Shown here piece after piece: positions 25,110-38,100 of a stretch of 64,000 bases of DNA. Numbering within the stretch: position 1 is the first letter of the stretch; the number at the start of each line of letters is the position of its first letter. Source of the DNA: Hemibagrus wyckioides (Eukaryota > Chordata > Actinopteri > Siluriformes > Bagridae); NCBI RefSeq assembly GCF_019097595.1, contig NC_080710.1:3407780-3471779 (forward strand). Direction: 5' to 3'. The notes under the pieces are model-generated. The model did not search any database. It was given only the letters and a program-made list of their open reading frames with translations, and was not told the DNA's origin. A program made the translations under genes and the position numbers.

Positions 25110-25960
25110 CTTTTGGGTGAAATTCATGGAAAATGTAAAAAGTTCACGCTACAGTGATATTATATCATGAAAGTAGGGCATTAAAGTAGAAGCATGCAGT
25201 GGTGATTTCCTCATCTCAAACAATTTATTGAAACAAAAGCCAACAACAGTGGTGGGTATACCACAACAAAAAATGTCAATGTCTCAATAATCTGTCATGT
25301 GCCCTTGACCATCAATTACAGCTTGACAACGACGTCTCATGCTGTTCACGAGTCGACTTATTGTCTGCTGAGGCATGGCATTCCACTCATCTTGAAGGGC
25401 GGCCCTCAGGTCATTGAGGTTCTGGGGTGCAGGGTTACGAGCCTCTACACGGCGACTCGGCCGATCCCATAGGTTTTCTATGGGATTCAGGTCTGGAGAA
25501 AGTGCAGGCCACTCCATTTGAGGTACCCCAGCCTCCAGCAGCCGTTCCCTAACGATGCGACCTCGATGAGCTGGAGCATTGTCGTCCATGAAGATGAAAT
25601 TAGGCCTGTGTTGTTCATGCAGGGTCACAATGACTGGATTAATGATGTTATTCAGGTAGTATTGGCTTGTCACTGTACCATTCACAAGAAGTAGGGCAGT
25701 TCTGTATTGAGTAGACACACCTGCCCACACTGTAACGCCACCACAACAGTGGCTGATGCATAGCGCTCTCCTTGATGTCTCCAAGATGGTTGGCGGCCAT
25801 CATTTCTGCTCAACGTGAATCGACTTTCATCAGAGAACAGCACTGAGGCCCACTGGTCCCTCGTCCAGCGTAAATGCTCTGGTGGTGTGGTCAGATACCC
25901 TTGCAGGTCGTCTAGCACGCAGACCACGCTGATGTAAACGGTTTCGAATGGTCTGACGTG
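25110..25960 (-). mobile_element. 5'-truncated Tc1 transposon with broken transposase
   Basis: The minus strand encodes the C-terminal two thirds of a Tc1-type DDE transposase. Landmarks of all three catalytic positions are readable: VLFSDESRF, FMDDNAPAHRG and DLNPIENLW. The protein end is RCQAVIDGQGHMTDY at 25284. A frameshift near 25750 splits it into two frames, and the N-terminal DNA-binding domain is absent, so it is a pseudogene. Terminal repeats were not identified. Confidence 0.85.
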
Positions 25961-26839
25961 ACACTTGACACTTATATTATATTATTTTATTATTATACTA
26001 CTATTTTTAAAGTCGTGACACTTGGGTGCCTCTCAACTTCCTTAAATGTGAGGTCCAAAGTGTAGGTGGGTAGACCTCATGTATCTTAACTACAAGATCC
26101 CTGGTTCAAATCTGGGTTTCAAATGTGTCTATATCCAGAGTGTGTATATACAATAAACTGTATATATGTGTGTGAATATGTGAGGACTGATGAATTGTAT
26201 ACAAAGAAAGGGTGTGAATATGACTGTTAGTCATGATAACATTCAACTCATCTTTTCATACATCATATACAATGACACGTCTACATGTGAGCTGTATGAT
26301 ATGAGTTGTGTGTAGCTGTGACAAAAAGGTATACAAAAACAAAATATATATACACTATAATCAAGATAGTACCATGCAAAAGACTGCTTAAAAATAACAT
26401 TTCTCTCTCTGAAGCTTACAAAGCTTTAACGCTGGAGCGAATGCTGTAGAAGTACTATTAAAAGTATCCTTCACACTGACCCTTTTTTTTAATTATTATA
26501 TTATATTATTATTATATTATATTACTATTTTTAAAGTCTGTTTTAAATTGGCCACCTGACCCACGGACAGAATTTGCAGCTGCATGGCTAGAAGCCATGC
26601 ACCGGTTAATAATAAGCCTTTAAATGGACTGCCTTCATGCAATTTCGATTCTTTTTTCATCCCTACATCTGATCTGCCTCAAGTTCAGACACAAAAATGA
26701 GCGGTTTAGCTATTCGATCTAGTTCTAAGTAACTGAGGCGACATGCATGTGATAACCATGGCCATGCCTTCATTAGATCAGGGTAATTACTTTAATGACT
26801 GTGAGATGTGCCTAAAGGAACTGGTACTGGTTAGGAGTA

Positions 26840-26945
26840 TTCAATTCTATTCAGTTCAATTCAATTCAATTCAATTCAATTCATTTTGTATAGCGCCTTT
26901 TACAATGAACATTGTCTCAAAGCAGCTTTACAAAAGAAGAGAAAC
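26840..26945 (+). repeat. Short dispersed teleost repeat (AATTC tract plus 'caaagcagctttac')
   Basis: A run of (AATTC)n is followed by tttgtatagcgcc and cattgtctcaaagcagcttt. A second copy lies in inverse orientation at about 33855-33925 (agctgctttgagacaatgtt, then acaaataaatta). The element is common in fish genomes as far as I recall. Function unknown. Confidence 0.6.
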
Positions 26946-27722
26946 GGAGAAAGGGGAGGGGAAAAATATATAACTTAAATAACTATTATTATTATTAAAT
27001 TAAATTATTAAACTATTTTATTTGATCTCATGCGTCATGTATTTTGGAAGGTTTATTAAAGCCCCACCCACAAATTAGACAATTTATTCAAAATGGGCGG
27101 TTCCCATAAAACACACAAAGTGGGGGGGAGAAAAAACCTCATACCATAAATCTTTTTACTCTTTTATTATGGAGAGTAAAAGCATACAACTTTGAGAACA
27201 CTCACTAAACAGCCTTTCTGTCCCAAATTGTTGCTTTGTGGGTTCATATTCAACATGATTTTTTTTAATGACACCACTTTGTTTTATTACTCAACTGATC
27301 TGGTAACCATTTCACAGAATGAACAAACACTACAAGAAACTGTGATTATTTAAAGGTAAGGCTGTAGGACTCATGTCCAGACAGTGCATGAGTTTACATA
27401 TGTAATAATGCAAAATTTGAAAAGTAATAATACTGTGTAAGGGAGTGCAGCTCCAGGGTCTTCATGATGCACGCCTTAGGAACAAGAATCCATCTATGAG
27501 CTATATACACTGTATGATATGTATAAATATGATGCATGTGATGTGTGTACGAAGGGTGACTCTTCCAGGGATGTGTATTCAAGCCAGGTGTATGGGGAAG
27601 AGGATGCTGGTGGATGCTTGGTCAGGACCACCAGCTGCTTACCTACCATTCTGCTTCCTGAAACACTTACTAGTGCGAGATTTTGAAGTTACCTGCTCTT
27701 AAAATAGCACTTTTCAGAGGAT

Positions 27723-27757
<35 letters not shown>

Positions 27758-28007
27758 TGTGTGTGTGTGTGTTTTAAATTAACTTTACAAATGAATGTTT
27801 GAGATTGATTAAATTCTTTCCCCAGGCTTAGAGAACCTGGAAAAGGATATAGACAGTGGTGTAGCTTTCTCACTGACTCAGGACATGAGATAAATGCCTT
27901 GAAAGTAAAGAACCAACGGTAGAAAGTAACACTCAACCCTACCAACTACACAAAGGGAAAAAGGAAAAAAAACAAACAAAAAAAACAAAATCAACATCCC
28001 ATTTACT

Positions 28008-30213
28008 AGTACTCAGACATTTTGTTGTTGTTAGAGACATACTACCTGGTGTGGATGATACAGCTTAGAAAGGGTCTTCACAGCACTACAAGTCAAATGA
28101 ACATTTATCCAGACTAACATTCCTTTCTCAAAATACCATAAAATGTCAAAGTCTAACAGTACAAGACAAGACAAAAGCAATTTTGAGAGTTTAGTACTTT
28201 CAGTTTAGTACTTGTAAATGAGCAGGATTCAAACCTTCAAAGTTGAAATTTTTCATCTCGATTAATTTAAGCAAGGTGCCTTTACTTGTCACAAAAAACA
28301 TGTAATTAGTTAAAACACAATTCCTTTGGAGCTGCAATTTAGAACACACATCAAATACCAGTTCAGTAAAATGTAGTACCGACATAAAACTCATGCCAAG
28401 AGATTTTGCAAGCACAATCATACCTGAATCAAATCTCTTAAGGAATTATTATCCAAGATAGAGAGAGAGAATAGATACTCGGATTTCTCCATGCAGCAAA
28501 CAAGAGAATTTCCACAAAAAAAAAAAGATTACAGAAATGCATTTGGATATGCTACATGCAGTATCAAACACAAACTTGTTTGCATGATTTAAAGCATGAA
28601 TCAGTCAAAATGAATCTTTAAATAGAGCATATGGAGTATAATCATGGGTTTATTAATTGCACCCGTTATACAGGTGAACTTTACAGGTATACAGTGATGT
28701 GCCAACACCATTTCACTGCAACACTGATGTCATGTGCGCTACGATCTCGTTATTAACAACATTAATGGTAATACCAAGGATGTGTATTCGTTCTGATATG
28801 AAATACCAGGAGATGTTAGATAAAATATACACAATTAACACATTCCAAGACTCAATGTACATCTTACTCAAATTTTTGCCCCTATTTAGAACATTTCGGG
28901 ATCTTCGAGAAAACGGATTATGGAATGATCCCGTAATATACTGCATTGTTAAAAATTCATACTCTTCAGTTTGGCTTAAAAGCTTCAGTCAACACAGGGA
29001 TGTCACACAGTGAGAAACGAGGCTAAGTGAATTAAAAATATATCACTAACCCCACAAGCAAACAAAATACTGTGTATAATGATTTGTAAAGCATGCTCAT
29101 GAATGACACCAGACTTGTGATCAATTAGTACCAAGAAAGTTACTGACAAAAAAAAAAGCCTTTTTAGGCACACTACTTAGTGTGGATTATGTAGTTTGGA
29201 ACGCTAAATGTCGCAAAATGTTGTTCTGCAATGACCAGTTCCTACCAGAGAGGGCCAAATTTCACACGTTATGGCTGTAAAACTCACACTCTTACAGAAC
29301 AAGAAAACACAAGTGTCTTGAAAGCAACGTGAAGAGAAAAATACAATTTTACGAACACTCAGCAGGACACACTTTTTTATTATTTCTCATTTACAGTCGA
29401 TTAAGTTAGATTTCTTTACTTTTCCCTGACACACACACACACACAAACACCCCCCCACATGGATTTGGTTAAAACACAATTTCTCTGTATTTCAGAAAAC
29501 AGATCAAACACCAGTTCAGTAAAACGTAGTACAGAGATCAGAGGAAAGTTCCTTCTATAGGATTTCTCCATTAATAAATAAAACCCATGCCAAGAGATTT
29601 TGCAACCTCAAACCTATCCTAGTTCAAGCTGAAGCAAATTTCTGCAGTGACTATTATGCGAGATAGATAAAGGATAGATACTCGGATTTCTCATTGCTGC
29701 ACAAAAAGAGAATCATAAATACGGTATGGAAATGCGTTTGGACACGCTTTCAAAACATGCAGTGTTACTGAACTTGTCTGTGTATTCCTAAAATCCCTAA
29801 AAATCACACGTTCATCAGAGCTTCAATTATTATACATAATATAGAGTATAATCACCAGCTTATCAATTACACCTTGGTGTAAGTTTAAAGGTACACAGTA
29901 ACATGCCACAACACTGATAAGGTTGTGTGTAGCAAGTGCAGCAGCTGGATCTAGTCAGGTACCATTTTACGCTTATTCATGACGCTTATTCATCATGGCA
30001 TTTTGTTACGATACACCAGAACACGTTAAATCAAGTTACCATGATTGACCATCCAAGACTCAACCCATTCTCAGTGTATCTGACTTAGTTTTTGCCCCTA
30101 GTTGCCCTAAGCGAGGGCATTTCAAGCAAGGACCTTCAGGAAAATATGGAATGATCCCATTTTTTTTACTGCTCAAACCTGAAACTCTACTCATCAGTTC
30201 AGCTTCAACCAAC
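28008..30213. repeat. Diverged tandem duplication, two copies of about 1 kb
   Basis: Copy A (about 28008-29000) and copy B (about 29132-30213) share a long colinear series of blocks. Examples are ggttaaaacacaatt or its variants, caccagttcagtaaaa, catgccaagagattttgca, gatactcggatttctc, atagagtataatca and atggaatgatccc. Between blocks they have diverged with indels. There is no coding frame. It lies 3' of obscurin and may be part of its 3' UTR. Confidence 0.8.
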
Positions 30214-31120
30214 CAAAAAAAAAAACCTCAAAGAGAAAATGAAAATAAAATAAAAGCAAAAGGAAAAAAATGCTGAACACTTCCACGGTGATGAAAAAGA
30301 GAGAATCAATTAACTGAAATTATTAGCTAGAAAAAATAGCTAAAATGTTGGCCGAGACGCCAGGCTAATAAATGAAAACGGACTACGTTTCCCTTCTAAA
30401 TATTATATGTTTTGTTGAAATTTCCTAAACAAATCACAAAAAACAGCGTGAACAGATTTTACATTTTCGCTAAGGTTATCAGATGTTAGCAAACAAGTAA
30501 AAGATGACTGGATGCTGAAAGTCCGAAACTATGCAACATGAAGGTACATGAGCAGAACAGAGACACCAGCCGAGCTAACACTTCTAATGCTTTGTCGTTT
30601 CAGACTTCTTCGCAAACATCTGATAACATGAACAATGTCATGTCGATGTCAATGTTTTGTGATGTGTTTAGGAAATTAGAACAAACCATGTCAGGGAAAT
30701 CCTTTGATAGGGAAAGACGGTTCATTTCGATCGAGTAAAACATTGACAGTGCTAGTGCTAGAAAAGGTAGGTAGCAGGAAGCTGACAGAAGTGTGCACAA
30801 AGTGTGTACACTCATCAAACTGTAGATTGCAAACATTGTGGCTTGTTCAAAATACACAGTGAGCGAGAAACTTTTGCTAATTCATAATATCAGGTGTTAA
30901 CCGAGGTCACCTTTCTCGCATACGTTCCTGCTCGACTCAAACCAGTGATGAAGTATGGAGACTGGCGATGCTCTTTCCTTTGTACTTGAAATTAATTTCA
31001 TCACAAAAGCCAGAGCTAGAAGTAAGTAACTAGTCAAGGAAAAGATGACAAGGCTTTAAGACAAGACAGGCACATTAGGTAGCGATATTTTCGAGTCTCT
31101 GTCTATTGGTTTCTTCTTGA

Positions 31121-32132
31121 TTACGGTTTTCCAGACTGGTTCATCTTGGGAATCTGAACGGTGACCGGGTGTCCAACTGATGCAGAGATTTGGGCTTTGA
31201 AGCTCTGCTGACCGCCAGCCGTCCCCCGCTGAACCTCGGAGCAGTACCTTTGAGTTACTTCCACCTTTCCGTGACTTCTCGACAATCCAGGAATGGCGGT
31301 AGACTGGCTGTAGGACACCCCGCTGACACGGATCGGGACAACCTTCTCTCTGCTTGGTCCAGCTGGAGAGGGGTCGGAAAATACATTAGAGAAGTGCTCC
31401 TTGAAGCGACTGAAGAACCCAGGACGGACTTTCGGGCTCGCTATTGGGTGGCCCAGGTTTAGCAGGACAGGTTGGCCGACGGTGGGTTCGTTAATTTCTC
31501 GTTGCAGAACAGAAATTTCACATGGTTTCTCTTCAGGTACGTCTGAATCTCCGCAACCAAATGTCTCACCCTCTTTAGGAACGTAATCCTCCAGGTCTTC
31601 CAGAGAGAACACTTTATTCCCCTCGTCTAAGATTTCTTTACTACATGCCTGAATATCTTCTGTGTCAGAGTCCATTTCAGTCAAGACGCACGGCTCATCA
31701 AAATCCACCACCTCAACTTCTGGAGAATCCAACATTCCCGACTCGTTTGTTGCCTCAGCTTCCCAAGAATCCACACCAGCTCCGGACATTTGCACCGCCT
31801 CTGCTAACTTGTTGTTGGAGTTGTTAACGTTAGGATTCTCAGGTGGTTGTCTCTTGCTGGGGGAAGTGCCTCTTCTCCTTGGCAGCTTTGGTGATTTGTT
31901 CACTTTATACTCGATTATTTCCTCCACCTCGACCCATTTGGGGTTCTTGGCCGCAGTGCCCTCTGGTTCTGTGACGTACAGAGTGGGGACGGTTTTTCTA
32001 GGCAGCGTCCTTCTCTGACGTGGGGGTTCAGGGGTGGAGGCTTCGGAGCGGTAAACTCCCAAAGAGGACGTGCGGGGAGACGCGTGCCGCTTCATTCGAG
32101 TGTTCTTCACGACAGTGGTGATCGTCTCCTCT
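31121..32132 (-). CDS. obscn: obscurin terminal exon: non-modular ankyrin-binding tail
   Basis: The exon encodes about 336 residues and the stop codon. It opens with [16 protein letters not shown] and has a basic region ([20 protein letters not shown]). The segment [20 protein letters not shown] corresponds to the part of mammalian obscurin-A known to bind small ankyrin 1. [22 protein letters not shown] and [14 protein letters not shown] are further blocks I recognise from the mammalian A-form tail. Acidic and Ser-rich linkers separate them. The opposite-strand open frames here (31190-32018) are shadows. The upstream exon 33466-33508 ([13 protein letters not shown]) joins in phase. Confidence 0.92.
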
Positions 32133-35100
32133 CTGCAAAAGGACAATACAGAATTATTATTCAATGTCTCGACTGGTGAAGTCAATAGTGAACATATCAA
32201 TACATATCAATACTAGCATCTTTTCTTTGATTTTAATATTAGACATCATACAGAGGAAGAGATTTTCCAAATGTTCTGATTTTAAAATAGTAAATTTTAA
32301 AAAATCAAATAGTCAAACCAAGAAAATCTGTGCTCCAACAACTCCAAAAACTTTATTGCTTATTAAATTCCTCGGCTACAATATAAGTCATTTTATGTTA
32401 CATTACTAAAAATTAATTTTGTCTTCAGTTTTCTATTATCATACACAAATACAGTAATCCCCTACTATATCACGGTCCCGATATATTGCAGATTTTTATT
32501 TGGAACATAAATTTTTTTGCGTATTTTCCCGGTATATCGCGGTATCCGCAAACCTCATAGTGAATTGTTTTTATGTTAAAATAAGGTAATTTATTAATAA
32601 AATTATAATTAATAATTATGAAATATAAACATTAATTGAAAATGAAATTTTCCGGCCAATCGGAATGCCCCATTCATTTAATCATGGTTGTGATTGGCTG
32701 CTGGTTATGCGTGCAGTTAGGGAAAAGGAAGCAGAATTCTCCAACATCCCAATTCTTCGCGTGTAACTTTCGTTTGGTTCTGTGTACACTGTATTTTTAC
32801 GGTTTTTCTGCAAGTCCTATTATGTCGCCCCAAACGCTCTGCACCTTCTAAGGCTTCTGGCAAGGAACATACATACACACAGTACTCACTATAAATGTGA
32901 TATTTCTACGGCTTTACCCCAAATTCATCTCACTATGATCTTGCTAATGTTTTGTGTGTGTGTTTAAAGAGTGTGGGAGGGTCATTTATGGCTTAAACAA
33001 TAAGAAAAAGCATTTGGTGGAGTCCGTGTATCACAGATTTTCATTTATTGTGGGTGGGTTTGGAACGTAACCCCTGCGATAAACGGGGGATTACTGTATA
33101 CAAATTTAAATATATGTTGTGTCCCAAGTCACCATCCCACTGCCTGTTGCCCACTGATTCTACACATTAAGAACTAAGAGGAAACCCCAAGATTTGGATT
33201 TAATACCAAACCATAAAAAAACCCCAAAAAAACAACTCAGGGTTTCAAATACTGGGCTGTCCAATTGATGTTGTCATTTGATGTCACTTGAAAATATTGT
33301 TGTGTGTGTTATATGTGTTGTGTTATAGACAAACAAATAAATATTATTTACACAGCATTTCCCCTTACGTGAAAGCAGTATGTTCTTCATGAAAAATTTC
33401 ACAATATTTCACTATACTTTGTCCCTTGCATGCTTAAAAATGAATAAATAATTTTAAAGACTTACATGATGATAGTTTTCTTTGGTAGTTTAGTCTCTTG
33501 CTCTGTAACTGAAAGGAAAAAAAAATGATATACAATATAGGTAACAATAAAGATCCACTCCACAAAGTACTTCCATGAGAGCCTTCGCTAGTCAATGTAC
33601 CTGAGAAATTGATCCTGACCCATCTTAACTACGGAACATTTATTTATTAATCTCTAAAATCATCTGTACCTTCAATGGAGATGGCCTGCTCTCCTCCTGC
33701 CATCGCTATGGTAGGAAGAACCAGCTCTGCTGCACACTTTGCGTTACCCAGCCGGTTAGACAACTGCGCCCAAAAACAAAAAAAAAAATCCAGATGAAAA
33801 GATCCAGATTTAGGGATAAAATGACAACTTTAAACTTTATAATTTCATTCCTTCTCTTTCTATACTTCTGTAAAGCTGCTTTGAGACAATGTTCATTATT
33901 AAAAGTGTTATACAAATAAATTAAATTGACAGCAAGTGATTTCTGGATTCTGACTGGTTAGCAGTTCTGATAGTTAGTTACAGGTTTATATTAAAGTTCA
34001 TGCTCTACTACCTGTTCATGCGTTTTGCATATATTTAAATAGCAATTTTTCACATTTAATGAAATTTCAGTTTATTCTTCTGCAATACTGTACCTCACAT
34101 TCATAACGCCCAAGATCTTTCTCTCCAGGGTTCTTAATAACAAAAACCACCACCCCACTACGTGGCTCACTGTATGTCTGATATTTTTCCTGGTCTGTTA
34201 GCAGCTTGCCGTCCTTAAACCACCTAAGCAGGGAACAGAAAGATTAATTAAAATATTATGAAGCACAATTTTTTGGCAGCGATGGCAGAACTGAAGCAAG
34301 GTAAATAAGAACCTTATTTTTGGACGCGGGGCACTTAGTATTGTGCAAGTAAACTGGGCATCTTCTCCCACCATCAAGGCAACGTTCCTTAACTTGTGGA
34401 CAAAGCGTGGTGGTACTGCAAAAGCCAAAAAAAACCCAAAAAACTAAACATCTCTTTTTTTCATCTCGATTTTAGGATAAATAACAGAACCTGGGACTTA
34501 CCCTGTACTGTAATCTTGCCCAGGGTGCTGGCATTTCCTGCAGCGCTGGTGGCAAAGCACATGTACTGGCCAGAGTCATCAGCGGTCAAGTTATCCAGGA
34601 TGAGGGTGCAGGAACCGTCAGGGTCCTCGATAATGATGTGGTGGGGATCAACCTCTACGGCACGGCCGTCTGCACAATCATATACACGAGTAAGAAGTGA
34701 GCTACATGTAGTTAATTCTAATCTCGCTAAATTACCGATCAGGATTTATGAACGTTAATCTTTCAATACTCACTCCTGAGTAAAGTTCGCGATGTGAAAA
34801 AGTCTGTAAAAAGAATAACAACGGCAAGCAGAATTCCAGAACAGCCCAATAACATGCTCACCTTTAAACCAGGCCACAACGGGTTTCGGAGATCCTGTGA
34901 CTTTACAAGCCAGTTTGACCGTCTGTCCCAATTCTGCTGTGCAGTCAGTCAGCACTGCCTCAAAGTCTGGTGGACCTGTTTACACACATTACTTTATCAG
35001 ATATCAAAACCTCCAAAATTCACATTTCTACCTAATAAGAATAAGAAAAAAAATCGCACTTTCTTCTTTTCATATGGTCACGCCTAATTCAGAGGCCACA

Positions 35101-38100
35101 CCTCCTACCTGACAGCTACAGAAGCCACTCCTCCTTTCTCTGTTACAAGAAATGACTGCTATAGAAGCCACACCTCCTTTCTCTGTTACAAGAGCTGACA
35201 GCTACAGAAGCCACACCTCCTTTCTCTGTTTGAAGAACTGACTGCTACAGAAGCCACACCTCCTTTCTCTGTAACTAGAACTGACAGCTACAGAAGCCAC
35301 ACCTCCTTTCTCTGTAACTAGAACTGACAGCTACAGAAGCCACACCTCCTTTCTCTGTTACAAGAACTGACAGCTACAGAAGGCACACCTCCTTTCTCTG
35401 TATCTAGAACTGACAGCTACAGAAGCCACACCTCCTTTCTCTGTTACAGGAGCTGACAGCTACAGAAGCCACACCTCCTTTCTCTGTTTTAAGAACTGAC
35501 AGCTACAGAAGCCACACCTCCTTTCTCTGTATCTAGAACTGACAGCTACAGAAGCCACACCTCCTTTCTCTGTAACTAGGACTGACAGCTACAGAAGCCA
35601 CACCTCCTTTCTCTGTATCTAGAACTGACTGCTACAGAAGCCACACCTCCTTTCTCTGTAACTAGGACTGATAGCTACAGAAGCCACACCTCCTTTCTCT
35701 GTTACAGGAGCTGACAGCTACAGAAGCCACACCTCCTTTCTCTGTTTTAAGAACTGACTGCTACAGAAGCCACGCCTCCTTTCTCTGTTTTAAGAACTGA
35801 CTGCTACAGAAGCCACACCTCCTTTCTCTGTTTTAAGAACTGACTGCTACAGAAGCCACACCTCCTTTCACTGTTACAAGAACTGACAGCTACAGAAGTC
35901 ACACCTCCTTTCTCTGTTTTAAGAACTGACTGCTACAGAAGTCATACCTCCTTTCTCTGTATCTAGAACTGACAGCTACAGAAGCCACACCTCCTTTCTC
36001 CATAACTAGGACTGACAGCTACAGAAGCCACACCTCCTTTCTCTGTTACAAGAGCTGACAGCTACAGAAGCCACACCTCCTTTCTCTGTTTTAAGAACTG
36101 ACTGCTACAGAAGCCACACCTCCTTTCACTGTTACAAGAACTGACAGCTACAGAAGCCACACCTCCTTTCTCTGTAACTAGAACTGACAGCTACAGAAGC
36201 CACACCTCCTTTCTCTGTTTTAAGAACTGACTGCTACAGAAGTCACACCTCCTTTCTCTGAAACTAGGACTGACAGTTACAGAAGCCACACCTCCTTTCT
36301 CTGTTACAGGAGCTGACAGCTACAGAAGCCACACCTCCTTTCTCTGTTTTAAGAACTGACTGCTACAGAAGCCACACCTCCTTTCACTGTTACAAGAACT
36401 GACAGCTACAGAAGCCACACCTCCTTTCTCTGTTTTAAGAACTGACTGCTACAGAAGTCATACCTCCTTTCTCTGTATCTAGAACTGACAGCTACAGAAG
36501 CCACACCTCCTTTCTCCATAACTAGGACTGACAGCTACAGAAGCCACACCTCCTTTCTCTGTTACAAGAGCTGACAGCTACAGAAGCCACACCTCCTTTC
36601 TCTGTTACAAGAGCTGACAGCTACAGAAACCACACCTCCTTTCTCTGTTTTAAGAACTGACTGCTACAGAAGCCACACCTCCTTTCACTGTTACAAGAAC
36701 TGACAGCTACAGAAGCCACACCTCCTTTCTCTGTAACTAGAACTGACAGCTACAGAAGCCACACCTCCTTTCTCTGTTTTAAGAACTGACTGCTACAGAA
36801 GTCACACCTCCTTTCTCTGTAACTAGGACTGACAGTTACAGAAGCCACACCTCCTTTCTCTGTTACAGGAGCTGACAGCTACAGAAGCCACACCTCCTTT
36901 CTCTGTTTTAAGAACTGACTGCTACAGAAGCCACACCTCCTTTCACTGTTACAAGAACTGACAGCTACAGAAGCCACGCCTCCTTTCTCTGTTTTAAGAA
37001 CTGACAGCTACAGAAGTCACACCTCCTTTCTCTGTTTTAAGAACTGACTGCTACAGAAGCCACACCTCCTTTCTCTGTTTTAAGAACTGACTGCTACAGA
37101 AGCCACACCTCCTTTCTCTGTATCTAGAACTGACAGCTACAGAAGCCACACCTCCTTTCTCCATAACTAGGACTGACAGCTACAGAAGCCACACCTCCTT
37201 TCTCCATAACTAGGACTGACAGCTACAGAAGCCACACCTCCTTTCTCTGTTACAAGAGCTGACAGCTACAGAAGCCACACCTCCTTTCTGTGTTTTAAGA
37301 ACTGACAGCTACAGAAGCCACACCTCCTTTCACTGTTACAAGAGCTGACAGCTACAGAAGCCACACCTCCTTTCTCTGTTTTAAGAACTGACTGCTACAG
37401 AAGCCACACCTCCTTTCACTGTTACAAGAACTGACAGCTACAGAAACCACACCTCCTTTCTCTGTAACTAGAACTGACAGCTACAGAAGCCACACCTCCT
37501 TTCACTGTTACAAGAACTGACAGCTACAGAAACCACACCTCCTTTCTCTGTAACTAGAACTGACAGCTACAGAAGCCACGCCTCCTTTCTCTGTAACTAG
37601 AACTGACAGCTACAGAAGCCACGCCTCCTTTCTCGAATACAAGTACTGACAGCTACAGAAGATTCCCTTTTTTCTCTGCTATGGAAGCCACACCTCCTTT
37701 CTCTGTTACTAGAAATGACAGCTACAAAAGCCACGCCTCCTTTCTCGAATACAAGGACTGAGAACTACAGAAGCCACGCCTCCTTTCTCTGTTTCAAGAA
37801 CTGACAAATGCATCATTTACACTATATGATCTACACTATCTAATATAACAATACAATAAAACTTCCTGAAGGCTCCAAGCAGCTCGTCACCTTTACCCTT
37901 TGCAGTTTCTCAGTAACATGCCTATCCTGAGATGCCAGAAAGTTACAGCTTTCAACATTGGAGACTCCTTCCATAAATCTCACAAAAAATGTTATAAAAT
38001 CAAAAATTACACATGTTCATAGTCCGTTTCTGTAGTGCAAGTTGTAAATTGTTACTATAGACACGCTAATGAATTAGAACAAGGGTTTAATATGTACCTG

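Larger units (their letters stand above)
25961..31120. other. Intergenic region / obscurin 3' flank
   Basis: This stretch contains AT-rich simple sequence, a repeated ctatttttaaagtc near 26005 and 26525, a short dispersed repeat (26840-26945) and GA/GT repeats (27725-27771). It also holds the 1.1-kb tandem duplication (28008-30213). I scanned it on the minus strand for exons that could continue obscurin (kinase motifs such as HRDLKP-like or DFG, Ig or FN3 signatures) and found none. The right part presumably includes the obscurin 3' UTR. Confidence 0.5.

Noticed and set aside
26010..26115. Possible tRNA gene or SINE (ccctggttcaaatctggg)
   Set aside because: Only a B-box-like motif is present; there is no A box at the right distance and no cloverleaf.
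27725..27771. GA/GT repeat as a regulatory element
   Set aside because: It is a simple microsatellite with no neighbouring gene feature.
31190..32018. Plus-strand open frames opposite the obscurin terminal exon
   Set aside because: They are shadows of the real minus-strand exon, which has conserved protein blocks and phase-compatible splicing.
35090..37805. CRISPR-like array
   Set aside because: The 43-bp units are directly tandem with no unique spacers, and the locus is in a vertebrate intron. It is a minisatellite.
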